From Anadara kagoshimensis (lineage: Eukaryota; Mollusca; Bivalvia; Arcoida; Arcidae): a DNA stretch of 64,000 nucleotides. The notes below the pieces were generated by a model, which did no database searches, had not been told where the DNA came from, and was given only the letters and a program-made list of their open reading frames with translations. The stretch lies in NCBI GenBank assembly GCA_021292105.1, contig CM037864.1, positions 44,547,816 to 44,611,815 on the forward strand, given 5' to 3'. Each line of letters opens with the position of its first letter. Position 1 is the first letter of the stretch. This document shows positions 44,640 through 56,465 of the stretch, one piece after another. A program made the position numbers and the translations under genes.

Positions 44640-45937
44640 TTAAGGCCAAGTGGAACAAATGGGTACTATCTACAAGTTTCTGATTTTTTCCATACTTGTA
44701 AAACTTTTTGAGGCGCATCTGAAAATGTAAAAACATATACGGGTCACCTTTTTACTTTTTTAGCTATAAATCGTCAAAAATGCAAAAATGGCGGACTTTT
44801 AACATAGGACCAATAGGAAATCGCAATTTTTCAGACTCTAAAAAATTGTAAAAAAAAATTACAGATTGTCCTACAAGTTTTTAAAAAACTAACATCATGT
44901 AGTTCTTAATTTAAATTTTCTGAAAATGTAAAGAAATGCATATGTCCCCTTGCTTGATTTTTCGGTATTAAACTTCAAAGACGTAATCTGATACAAAAAT
45001 ATGACCAAAATTAACAATAACGTCATATTTTTGACGATATTGCTAAGGATCGGCAAACTTGCCAACTTTAACGTTATCGTGTCGTAAACTAGGAGTGTTG
45101 TGTTTGTGCTTCTCGCTTTATATTAACTTTATGATTTGTATAAAAATTACTTCATCAATTAGATTATTTTGTATTTCTTGTCACTAAAGAATAATAATTA
45201 GGATAGAAAAAAAAGATGTAAAGAAACATTATTACTTCGAATAGCAGAAGATCAAGGCCTTATTATCCGAAATAGAGTAAATGATGATACTTCAAAAATG
45301 CAAGAATACGGGCCGATCAGATCGGGAAATATTATCAATAGCTACATTTGAAATGAAAAAGATATTGAACTATTGAGACAAAATCTTGACTGGAGTAAAA
45401 AAATCATTATAATTTAAAACATTTTACTTGGCCGAAAAAGCGACCGTTCAAAAACCACCGAGCTCGAAAAAACGTCATTCAGAAATCTCGTGCGCAATTC
45501 AAATTACACCCCTTATTTCAGTTAAAATTTTCATGACGTCATTGTAAAAAGATTTTAAAAGTCATAGTATATGAAAAATATGAAAATTCTAAATTTTTGA
45601 AATCTGAAAGAATTTTGAAAATCAATACAATATTAAAAAAGATATCATCAATTAAGTTTTGTGGAAAAACGGCTTTATCAATTGAAGGCATGAAAGGCAA
45701 AACTTTAGTGAATCACCGGTATCTGTTGAACTTACCCGTGTACCGTTTTTTGATACTTCTCTTGTATATTTTCATAAATATTTTTAATTGATAGATATTA
45801 TGTATTTTATTCCCTGTAAGTTATTGAATCCAAATTACAGTTACTTTAAGCTAGGACTTTGAATAATACAATCATAGATCATAGATTTGTACACGCCATA
45901 CGTAACGTCAGCGTCCATTTGTACCACTTGGCCTTAA
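44640..45937. mobile_element. 1.29-kb TTAA-flanked element
   Basis: TTAA at 44640-44643 and 45934-45937. Ends GGCCAAGTGGAACAAATGGG and complement of GGCCAAGTGGTACAAATGGA. Interior AT-rich, no transposase. Non-autonomous Kolobok- or piggyBac-like; unrelated in sequence to the 10-kb TTAA element. Confidence 0.75.
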
Positions 45938-46794
45938 GTTTCGCTTCCATACCCCAAAACAACCAATTGATAAATTAAGTGTCTTTAAATTAGGATTGAC
46001 GACCTTGCTTGCGTGTAATTTTGATAACTTGGAATGATCGGACCTTTGGGACTTTACTTACAAACTTGGGTCAGTATGATTCTAGAAATGAATGAATATT
46101 TGAAATAGTCGCGAGAAGCATTATAAATCCCTCGTTGTTGTCAATGTGACTGGAGACAGGTAAAATTTATGTTGTAAGGGTAGATTAAGTTAACATTCTG
46201 TAAATCCCCACATTCATATTGGCGAGTCATTGTCATTGGTATACTGTAAGGTGAACAAGTGAACTCCTTGCAATATTTAAAGGTTTAGAGGCTAGGGCAT
46301 CGTACTTTAAATAATAGATCACCCATGAGGATGTAAAACTGATACCAACAAACCGTAATAATGATAATCAAATGATATCATTGATCAAGTTCTGGACTTA
46401 GAATATTAAAATTTTTCATATTAAAATAACCAATAAATACTACACTAAACTCACCTCATATAAGCGTAATAATATCACATACCAATATTATTTGCGGGAA
46501 ATATTGGTTCTACTTGTCGTCGAAATCGTTTATGATGTATAATATATAAGCGTAAAATTATTATATAACCCATTTAATTTGTGCGAAGTACTATTTCAAC
46601 TTGTCATGGAAAACGATATCATGTAACATTATTTATCTCTACTAATCGATATGTTCAGCGATATTATGTGATTTCTTTTTGCCGAAATCAGTTGTTATCA
46701 TAGATATGACGTCAAAATATGGTGCAACAATCATATGACGTCATCCAATCATATCTATGGTCAATTGATAATCCACAACACAGGAAAGTGAAAA
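45938..46794. other. No gene seen; one imperfect palindrome
   Basis: 46684-46775 folds back (ATCATAGATATGACGTCA against TGACGTCAT...ATATCTATGG). A degenerate duplication lies at about 46480-46625. Confidence 0.5.
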
Positions 46795-46885
46795 ATAATG
46801 GAAAATAAGTAAAGTTCCACCAGGAAAGTATGGCCGGTTCTACGGGAAGAAGATTCATCTGTCAATTTCGCTACATTGCTAGTTT
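46795..46885 (-). mobile_element. Retroelement Q, 3' fragment
   Basis: GTTCCACCAGGAAAGTATGG and CGGTTCTACGGGAAG match the Q 3' region. Confidence 0.5.
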
Positions 46886-46917
46886 TTGTTTACTTTGTTT
46901 ATAGGGTCCTCAAAAGT

Positions 46918-47097
46918 AATGTATACTCATTCATGAAAAGTATTTCCTCAGATAAATTTGGTTAAATATATTTTGGTCCTTTCGATATATTTTCAACTCC
47001 TAGAAAGATTTTGATTTCACAATTTTGGTCCACACACTGCCGATTCCGAACGACCGTGTAGTGCCGTAAAGTTAACTTTACATGGTATAATACACTG
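46918..47097 (+). repeat. Dispersed repeat R3
   Basis: GTATTTCCTCAGATAAATTT, ATATATTTTGGTCCTTTCGA and CGACCGTGTAGTGCCGTAAA. Confidence 0.65.
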
Positions 47098-48142
47098 CCC
47101 TCCATAAATTATTATACATGTTTAAAACTCGTCCCTATCATAACAGACTCAAAATCGTGACAAAATTAAAGTGTTTAAAACATAATTATGTTAAAGCTGG
47201 ATGTTTTTATCTGAAAAATCATAATATTCCCAAAATTTCAGAAAATTCCAAGAAAATCGATTTTCGAGAAAAACGACTTTGTTACATAAATTAGATTATA
47301 AAGTTAAGATATCAATTTCAAATACAGGAATACTTTACTACATGTATTTCAATTGTATGAAAAAAATGATCTGATGATTATAAAGTAAAATTATGGCAAA
47401 TATGAATTTGTAAAATTATTTATGTGTTTGTTGTGATTTGGACATAGACTGGCATGTTTGTTTTTGATTGAGCTTGGTAATAGCTAACAACTGCTATCTA
47501 CGTCTGATGCGAAGTGATGATCTTGGTGACATGTGTCTCTTCACACCAAAGAACCGATAATTCTAGTTGGATTTAACGAGTAAAATCTTTAACGATTTAC
47601 TCTGCAGAAATATTTCATGATAATCTCAGATGCCCATAGCAATATCCAGAACAACATGGCTGTAATTAGTGATGAATATAAAACTGTATATTTACAATCT
47701 GATTAACACTCCTTCAATGAAGCTTTAACGACTGATTGCCTTCACTTGTGCATGAAGGCAACGGGGCATTCGCGTGACCTTGATGACGTAATGTTGACCT
47801 GTTTTTTTTTATCATGGCGCATGAATACATAATGTGTACTTGTATTAAGTACCACGTTTTGTAAAACGTGTTTTTGTTTACATTTTACAATAAAAATATT
47901 ATCATGAAAATTAAGAACAAAAGGTATAATAAAGAATGTAATAAAATTGTTTTAAGTACTTTGAAGGGATTACTTTTTTTGTCCGCCAACCAGCGACACT
48001 TGTCATCAAAGATTCAGGTCAACTTGTTGTTCCCACGATTTTGTTCATCCAGCCGCTACGTGTCAAAAAGATACCTTGTATATTATTTAACCGACTTTAT
48101 TTTAGGTAACAGTCAATTGTCGATGAATTGTAAATATAAGAC
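47098..48142. other. No gene seen
   Basis: The 92-codon ORF at 47868 has no recognisable domain and is preceded by low-complexity sequence; not accepted as a gene. Confidence 0.45.
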
Positions 48143-48317
48143 ATGAAATTGAGTTTTTTGTTTTTCATGAGGTGATGAAGGGAATGAGAAATCCGCAGAT
48201 TAATCATGAAAGAATGAGAAATCCGCAAATTTAATGAAAGACGAAGTCTTTCATGATTAATCTGCGGATTTCTCATTCCCTTCATCACCTCATAAAAGAC
48301 AAAAAACTCAATTTCAT
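48143..48317. repeat. Long hairpin H6
   Basis: Arms of about 70 bases (GATGAAGGGAATGAGAAATC). The left arm has an extra 28-base partial duplication before the tip GAAAGAC-GAA-GTCTTTC. It lacks the GA-stem-GA tip. Confidence 0.8.
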
Positions 48318-48411
48318 TTCTTAATTATTGTCTATAAAACATATATATTAATATACTATTGTCTAAATTTGCTGCTAGTTATTATTTAAAATGCTTAGAA
48401 AAAATAAGGTA

Positions 48412-48605
48412 TACATCCTCATGCAAAGTATTTCCTTAGCTAAATTTTGTCAAAATATATTTTGGTCCTTTGTGTTTCTTTTCAACATCTTGAAAAGGTT
48501 TAGTTTTATAATTTTGGTCTAAGCACTACTGATGAGTAATTGTATTCCGAAACGGCCGTCTAGTGCTGTAAAATTAAAACTGGTATAATATGTAATTTAT
48601 TGAAT
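48412..48605 (+). repeat. Dispersed repeat R3, most complete copy
   Basis: GCAAAGTATTTCCTTAGCTA, CTACTGATGAGTAATTGTAT, CCGAAACGGCCGTCTAGTGC and GGTATAATATGTAATTT. Confidence 0.7.
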
Positions 48606-48864
48606 TTAATGCTATGGCAGTTAGGCATAATTTACTGGCACAAACATTTTTATAGTACGCATACATGGTTGAAGTTCATTCTGCAGTTCATGTATGTGTA
48701 AAAACCTTGAACATTTACTCAATTCCTTTTCTTGAATATATCTCTCTTGTCTTTAAACATTTGACATACACCTTTTGGAAACTCTTCCGCAATTCGAAGA
48801 TCGTAGATAAGATTGAATTTGACGTCCAGTGATCATTGATTTAAATTTGGAAACGAATCTGAAT

Positions 48865-49065
48865 CAAAATCAAACATACTTATACAAGTCCAAATCACAA
48901 TTCTGAAGCAAAGTAAAAACCTTGAAACTAACATATTATGTTAGAAACGTGAACTCCGGAAATCCGCCGGGTATGTAATAAAAATGGAGAGTGAAAGAAA
49001 CATGGAACTATGACAGATCAAATATATCCTGGGTAATCCTGAACACAGAGAAAGGAGAACGATCT
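48865..49065 (-). mobile_element. Retroelement Q, 3' fragment
   Basis: CAAATCACAATTCTGAAGCA, AACATGGAACTATGACAGAT. Confidence 0.65.
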
Positions 49066-49544
49066 GACAGAAGCCAATTAAATCACCGAAACTTTTTTTT
49101 TCTGTTGCCATTCGTGGAAAAGTGAATTCTCTTTTCAAACAAATGTTTGGTATTCATTGTTCAAATGATATGACAGTTATCACACTATTTATCATTAATA
49201 TAATGTTTCTTTACATGTTTGTGGATGATTCGACTTCAGGTATTTTCAAGTTTCAAAATCAAGTTATCCTATCAATTTCATGTCTTAACCGTCGTGCCAC
49301 ATGCACATTTTCTTAGTGTGTATTCTTTTGAGATTTGGAATAGCGTATTTCCATTTTATCCATTAAGATTATTATATTGTTACTATTTTGTACGACTTTA
49401 TTCATTGTGTTTGTACGATTTTTGTACTTTACTATCATTTTTCTCTTACGTGTTGCACTGTAAAGCGGCCACCCATTTTATATCACATCTTTTAATATTT
49501 CTTATTTCAATCAGAAATGGTCAAAATAATTAACAATACCAATC

Positions 49545-49665
49545 AAAAACAAACATACTAATCCATATCCGAATCACAACCCAGAAGCAAAGTAAAAACT
49601 TTGGAACTGACAAGTTAGGTTAGACACGTGGACTTCCAACAGGGAAGTGAGGCCGGGTGCTCCTT
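49545..49665 (-). mobile_element. Retroelement Q, 3' fragment
   Basis: Matches the copy at 38800 closely (AAAACTTTGGAACTGACAAG, GAGGCCGGGTGCTCC) and then stops abruptly at TTAATTTATTTTATT. Confidence 0.7.
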
Positions 49666-50039
49666 AATTTATTTTATTTTATTTCATTTCATTTTTTTAA
49701 ATTTTATTTTCAATGTTAATTAACACAAAAAAATTTATGACTTAAAAAAATGACAACCAACAGCAAATAAGAAATTTGTCCAGAAATCCATCTTCATTAA
49801 ACTAAATTTTATTATTATCTAGGATATTTGTTAGATATTCCTTTTTTAAAGCATAGTAGCTATGTTTTATTTATGTTCTACATTGTAAGACTATAAGTAT
49901 TAGTAACGCTTACATTTATAAAGCTCTACATTGCAATGCCTTTATTTGATACCTCTGCTTTATACAAATGAGGCCATTATGCATTTATGTATTTAGAAAC
50001 TGTTTTGTATGTACGGCGTTCTTTATTGTCAGACATGTA

Positions 50040-50285
50040 TGTAAAAATCAAAAACAAACATACCATTTCATGTTCAAAGGAACATTTCAAAACAAAATAA
50101 AAATTTGAAGCTGGGAAATTATTTTTAACAAGTGAACTTCCACCAGAGAAGTGAGGCCTTGTGTTCCGGAAGTGTAAGCACCTCCTGTTTAGCTGCTTCC
50201 GCAGTGCGTGTGATTTGGAATAAAAAACATGGAAATTTTGGATGTCAAATATATCCAGGGTAATTTGAATACAGAGAGAGCAATT
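50040..50285 (-). mobile_element. Retroelement Q, 3' fragment
   Basis: GTGAACTTCCACCAGAGAAG, AGCACCTCCTGTTTAGCTGC, CAAATATATCCAGGGTAATT. Confidence 0.7.
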
Positions 50286-51770
50286 ACTTAATTATAAAAT
50301 AAATAACAAAAACATATAAATAAACAATAAAACCAAACCAAAGAAATTGATTATTAAACAAATCACAAAAAAACAAATAAATAAAAAATAAAACCAAAAA
50401 CAAAATTAATAGTGCACAAATAATTACTTTTTTATTATAATTTATGTGGACCTTACTCTGTCAAAGGCACAAAGACACAGAAGAGATGATAAATCATTGA
50501 CATTTCTATATCTGTGTCATATAATGCATTGGCAATAATGTTTTTTTAAAGATGGCACAGCATAAAAAACAACGCAAACATTTACATCACACTGACTGAT
50601 TAATTAAATCTTTTTATCATTATTATTAAACTTAACTCTGTCAGAAACTATTAGATCATTGACATTTCTTTAGCTATAATATATAATGTTTGCCTAGCAT
50701 AAAATTGAGACACATAGGGACTAAGTAATTAAGATATTAATATTAAATGAAAATGATACATGGCCCAAATCTTAGTGCAAGTTCAATATAATCGATGTCC
50801 GTTTTTTAATCATAAAAACGATAATTACAACTTTCTTAATCTTCATGCACTAATAACTTATCATCTGAACTGGAAGCTGTAATAAGTATTCTGTTTACAA
50901 AATAGCACAAAATTGACATAAATGACGAATAACCAAAAGCTACCTTCTTAATTATATATAAAATGAAAAAAAATAAGGAATAAACAGCTCTCTTCGACTT
51001 GACTTGTAATACGAATAATCTTTTATAACGCTAATTCACATTTTACAAGTTTTGATATTTTATTATTTGTAGCCATCATATTTTCACCAACTCTATATCG
51101 CAACTTAAATAAATATATTTATTTTAAACATTTTATTAACCATTGTCTTTGAGTAAATGCAAGCTTTGAAATACATTGTACATGATAAAATAAACCTAAA
51201 TACAATTTAGTTAAATGATTTTATTGTTTTAACTAATCATAATCATTTAAGCAATGTTCTCAATTTTCAAACTGTAAATGGACAGAATTGTTACTTCTTA
51301 TGTTGATATTATACCAAGTGCATATGATAAAATAACATGCAGATATCATTTTAACAAGTAAGACAAGAGGTGGTAAGTGAGGATTATGCTTTGGACATGG
51401 ACTAGTTTTTAATTTATCATATCCTAGTGTCAGTCTGAAGTAAGATGTATACAGTAACCAAGTGTCTTATGATCTGAACTAATCTTATCACGTTTTCATT
51501 CTGCATTGTTTTCGTTTGTTTTTTTTCGTGATCTTTTTTATATTTATTTATTTATATCATTTAACAACAACACAAGCACAATGCGGCAAAAATACCTAAT
51601 ACACAATAAAGCCAAATTTAAATAGGTAATGCTACACTAGTATAAGTAGTTCAGTGTCTACAACACTATATTTATGTCGTCAAAACAGTATTATTGGCCT
51701 ATACCCGTGATCATGACCTTGTACTTAAATAGTTAACGATGGCAAACCGGTTTAAAGAAGGTCACCAGGT

Positions 51771-51810
<40 letters not shown>

Positions 51811-52439
51811 AGCTACAAATTGTGTACTCATACAAGTATTTATGCATCATTTTAACACTTACATCGGCGTTAAAAGTGATAACGTGTTTGTTGTTTACAC
51901 AGTTCGTAAATAATTATATATAAATATTTATCAGTTTGTAAATTGAGTTTTGTCAAATAAATATCCCAAATGATTTGAAAAAAAAAACGATACATGCATG
52001 GTCGAATAAAAGTGAAAGGTGATTAAATATCTATTAAAAGATAAAAAGAGACAAATTTCTAATATTTTTGAGACACGGCATACAATTAATAGTATTCGTT
52101 TAAATAGAAAGAAAAATGAGCCCTATATTTTGATTACAATGTTGTAACAAGTGTGTTCGTCATCCAATAATAAGTATACTTTTATAATCTATATTATACG
52201 GTAGCTTTTCAAGTATTAACCTCTATGCGCTTAAATAAAATTATTGTCAGTTGCACACTCATAGATACGTGGGGTCTAATATACCACTAAATAACAATTA
52301 TAATATTAATAATATTAATAAATAACACAAGAAATAAATATTCATAAATCATGAAAATATATCAAATGTATGATATAGGTATTTGCTATTGGTTAAAGAT
52401 ATTTTATATAATTTAAGCTATTGTTATATGTCCGTTTTG
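50286..52439. other. No gene seen; poly(T) and an old duplication
   Basis: Extremely AT-rich. A T run of about 32 lies at 51776-51808. From about 51825 to 52270 the sequence resembles 55715-56060 (TTTATGCATCATTTTA, CGTAAATAATTATAT, TAGC/TAACTTTTCAAGTA). Confidence 0.55.
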
Positions 52440-53600
52440 AGACACCTTTTGGTTTAAACGCGCATTTGCTTGTGAGGGAAGTGAGACCGGGTGCTCCGAA
52501 AGTGAAAGCACTTCTTGGGCTAGCTACACGTGTGTAATCAAAATTGAGTAAAAGGAAAATTGAACTATAGGACGTCAAATATATCCAGTACAATCCTGGA
52601 CACAAAGATATCAAACTTATCAACAATACTGTGATGAGATTCGTAAAACTTTTTCAGGGTCCTGATAAGCCTTTTCTTGCAATATCGATGGGTCAACAAT
52701 TTATTTATAAGCAGATCGCTTTGTTATATAAAGTTCCCATAGCGTATTAATTGGGAAATCAAAAACAAACATACAAATCCATGTCCAAAACAAATACGTC
52801 ATAAGCAGGAGAAGCAGGTATATTGCTGCATAGAAAAGGAAAGTTGACAATAGAAACATTGAAGTCGTCACGTTTGTCGTACAGTGTCAAATGTAGAAAT
52901 GTAGTTTTTCGTGAGCGTCATAATTGAGGTATAAATCTAAATATGAAGCAGCACTTAGGAAATCAGTCTTATCAGTGGCAACTTTGCTAAGATAGATGGC
53001 ATTCACATATTCTCTAAAGTAAGAATTGTTAAGAGACGTCATCCATATATTTGTATGTGGAGTTGAATGATTTTGCGACAGTCTTCTCTCCAGATTTAAC
53101 AAGGTTCTACATTAGTTCTGCTTCATAGGGATAAAGAAACGAATCAGCAAGCAATGGTGCACAGTTTGTACCCATTGCTATACCGAATGTATGCTAGAAA
53201 ATTATATTACCTAACATAATGAATACGCTTGACAAAATAACCAAATCCCTTGTTCAGCACTAGATATTTGTATATTGGCTTACTATTTTTGCATAAAAGA
53301 ATGGCAAGTGAAGGACCTCTTTTAGGTTTTATAATTTAGAGACAGGGATAGAGGCTCAACATGTAGAAAAATCAAAAGTTTTTTTCTATTTTTTACACGA
53401 GATAAAATATTAGAAACAATATGTAATTCTTTGGAATTTGTATAAGAATCCTCATTTTTGGATAGTGTCAGAGAACCATCTTTGATTACTTGTCAAAATG
53501 TTTGTTAGAGTATCTGACAAGTTAGACGAACCTGCAATATATGATTTCTACTATGGATATTGGAATGCAATACAAGTACGAAAAGTCCAGTTAAACGCGT
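52440..53600 (-). mobile_element. Retroelement Q, longest copy with RT core
   Basis: Read on the minus strand the conceptual pieces run in family order: an RT stretch with FGIAMGTNCAPLLADSFLY near 53140-53200, a TYKYMDD-type catalytic box near 53060, DFLSAASYLDLYLNYDAHEK near 52890-52960, then an LYDKRDDFNVSIVNFPFL stretch near 52830-52880, the KFYGRHH region and the 3' tail down to about 52440. No LTRs were noticed. I cannot fix the clade; the RT is of the non-LTR or Penelope-like sort found in molluscs and cnidarians. It is broken in several places and looks old. Confidence 0.75.
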
Positions 53601-53779
53601 GTTTAATAATTAATAATGGGATTATGATTTGAACCTCGAATGGTACCTTTGATTTGATTAACTAAATTGCAAGTCAATTACTTTTACCATATACAATATT
53701 TAGCAAGATGCGAAACATGAAGCTTTTCCGAGTAATAACTTAAATTGAAGTAAATAGCAATATGGGTCAAATATACTAT

Positions 53780-53990
53780 TTCATTTCCAAAACACAATAC
53801 CAAAGCAAAGTAAAATCTTTAGACCTGGCAAATACACAAATTAGTTAATCACAAAAAACTTACACCAGGAAATAGAGGTCGACTACTTCGGAAGAGGAAT
53901 CAATGTATAACAGAAACTTGTTTAAAAGTCAAGTTACAATGTGAAATAAAGGCTGGGATATGGAAGATATCAACATTTAAGACAATTAAA
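53780..53990 (-). mobile_element. Retroelement Q, 3' fragment, diverged
   Basis: CAATACCAAAGCAAAGTAAA, TTACACCAGGAAATAGAGGT, GGAAGATATCAACATTTAAG. Confidence 0.5.
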
Positions 53991-54734
53991 AAAATTACTC
54001 GTATCATAAGTTAAAACGAAAATAGTTTTTTTTCATAGCTATATTCTGTTTTATTAGATATACAGTTATGGGACTTCAGAATAATGCTTATGGTTCTTGG
54101 GTATTCTTTTTTTAATTAAGTGCTATTCAAGAGTTAACTTTTTTCAGCTTCAATTCAGCTACTCCGTTTGTGGTGCATACAGACTAACAAAGGTGTAATT
54201 ACCTTTTTTATACGCTTTTAATTATTTTTATTAAATATTAATATCTTTATTACTTAGTTTCTATATGTTGTTGTGAATTTGTTTGTTTTGTTTTGTTTTT
54301 TTTGATGCCGCTCCATCTTAAGAATCATAAAATTATGCACGCATTATAAAGCACAGCTATAGTAATGTCAATAGCTCATTAGTATTCGCCGTGTCGTTGT
54401 GTCTCTGACAGAGTTAGGTCCACATTAATAATAATAGTATGTATTACATATGTTGTTTTTTAAGCACTATTTGTTTTATTACATACTTTTAATAATTAAT
54501 TAAGAAAACGTATTGTAACTTTACAACTTAGATACCATTGGTTCTATCATTATTAAAGAAACATTAAACGGTAATTAAACACAATAGCTGAAAATATGTA
54601 CTTGGTAATACTTACTAGTATACAGGTCTTGTAAGCAAGAACATCACAGATACGCCAAACATACGAATGTCATACAGGTATCACAATGAAGAACATCGTT
54701 AATACACCAGATCATTAAATACAATCGAAATTAA

Positions 54735-54945
54735 TGCAACAAGATTACCTGCTATAGGGAAAGTGACATAATTTTTACCTTTTTAGTACTAGTGCAATCA
54801 GGGAAATGTGCAGTGAGGGTTCTGTAACGCCTATCGTGGTATGGGTAGTTTCATCTGAATGAACAGTCAATCCCTATTTTTAAGTCTTTGTCCGGAACTT
54901 CCATAAACAGAGCAAGCATGCAGCATTATAATAAATTCGCGAGCT
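54735..54945 (-). repeat. SINE family S, decayed
   Basis: GATTACCTGCTATAGGGAAA, GGGAAATGTGCAGTGAGGGT and TTTAAGTCTTTGTCCGG. Confidence 0.55.
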
Positions 54946-55565
54946 ATGGATGCCTTCAGTTTTTTCTATTGTCAATTTTCCTTTTCTATGTAACAATATA
55001 CCTGTCCCCGGTTCAACAATCATTCCTCAACTTAAGAATTCTTTAACTTATGGTATATTTCCTTACATTGAAGAGTTTTCTTGAACTTAAGTAAATAGTC
55101 TTTCATAATATCTTCTTAACTTAAATGTCTAATCAACTACAGGTTTAATAGTTAAGGACATTGCCTTAGCAAAAACAAAATGAGAAGCGAGTAATACATA
55201 GAGGCATATATCTATAATATTGTTCAGAGAATTGTTCGCCGCAGAAATCGTAGGAGGTGGAAATTGAAAGTTTTTTCATAGCCAGATGATTTAAACAGGC
55301 ATGATTTCCTCACCAGCTTTCATTTCTTCCTGAGACAGTGTTGTTTATAGTGAATTTCTAGGCACAAAACATATTCTTTTACAATACCTTAGTTAATTAC
55401 ATTCTCAATTTTGATTTTACATGTGTCATGCGTAGTGTGTTAACTTTTCCGGAGCGTCCATCCGGCGGAAATTGAGTTAAGTGTTAAACATAATTAACCA
55501 GTTTTACAAATTTCAATTTGCTTTAGGATTGATTTAGAAATAGACTGGTGTTTATGTTTTTGAAT
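54946..55565 (+). mobile_element. Retroelement Q, decayed pieces
   Basis: 54950-55050 matches the VNFPFLCSNIP-coding region at DNA level (CTATTGTCAATTTTCCTTTT). 55400-55565 matches the 3' tail (ACATTCTCAATTTTGATTTT, CTTTAGGATTGATTTAGAAA). The part between is not recognisable. Confidence 0.5.
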
Positions 55566-55714
55566 GCTTTATTTGGCGTTTCGTTTTTCTTGTGTGCTGT
55601 GACTATTTCCAAGTACGTACGTACATGTTTTTCAGCTATAAATTGCTGTAGATGTATTGTACATTAAATAAAAGTCAGTGTCATGCTCTTTGATTGCGCT
55701 TCCATTATGTCTCA

Positions 55715-56060
55715 CAACATTTATTTATGCATCATTTTAGAGACGTATATTGTGTTATAAGCGATAACGCGTTTGTGTTTACGCAATTCGTAAATAATTA
55801 TATCAATATGTATAAGTTAAAAAAATTAATAAACCAAGTGACTTAAAATATATCGAAAATACATGGCTGAATTAATTTCAAACTTATATAATATGATAAA
55901 TGCGATAAATTTGTAAGAACTAGGAATTAAGTCGTCATTTAAATAAAGTAGAATTCTTATCCAGGCATAAAACATAATTACATATGTTCAGATGCTGTAT
56001 TTATAGTAACTTTTCAAGTACATGTACACTTAATTGTCAATTGTACACAGGAATAAATTA
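55715..56060. repeat. Diverged copy of 51825-52270
   Basis: Shares TTTATGCATCATTTTA, GCGATAACGCGTTTGTGTTT (compare GTGATAACGTGTTTGTTGTT) and CGTAAATAATTATAT in the same order. Confidence 0.5.
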
Positions 56061-56099
56061 TAACACATTTACCTAAAAACTTGATAATATTTATATTAT

Positions 56100-56150
56100 A
56101 TGAAACGGCCGTCTAGTGCTGTAAAATTAAAATTGGTATAATATGTAATT
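56100..56150 (+). repeat. Dispersed repeat R3, short copy
   Basis: GAAACGGCCGTCTAGTGCTG then GGTATAATATGTAATTTT. Confidence 0.65.
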
Positions 56151-56289
56151 TTATCATTATAAAACAAAATAAAGAAATGAAAAGAGAAAAATAAAGAAGA
56201 ATTTTTAATTCAGATCAGATGACATGGATTGGTATGGTTGTTTTTGATGAGGACACAATGTTTTCATGAAATTATTATTATTATTATTT

Positions 56290-56465
56290 CAGTCGAACCT
56301 GTCTATAAAGGACACACAAGGGAACCAGTAAAAGTAGCCCTTATGGACAGGTGACCTTTATATGTAGGTTCAAATAAAAAAACCAATTGGGATACAGTTT
56401 GACTGGCCTTTATAAGCAGGTGGCCCCATATAGAGGTGGCTTTTAAGGCAGGTTGGACTGTATAT
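56290..56465. repeat. Degenerate minisatellite, AGCAGGTGGCC type
   Basis: CCTGTCTATAAAGGACA, TTATGGACAGGTGACCTTTA and TTATAAGCAGGTGGCCCCAT recur at 40-60 bases. Related in style to the array at 36741-37400 on the opposite strand. Confidence 0.5.

Noticed and set aside
49219-49533. 104-codon ORF, hydrophobic
   Set aside because: Phe/Leu/Tyr-rich from AT-rich DNA, overlapping another short ORF; no domain or splice support.
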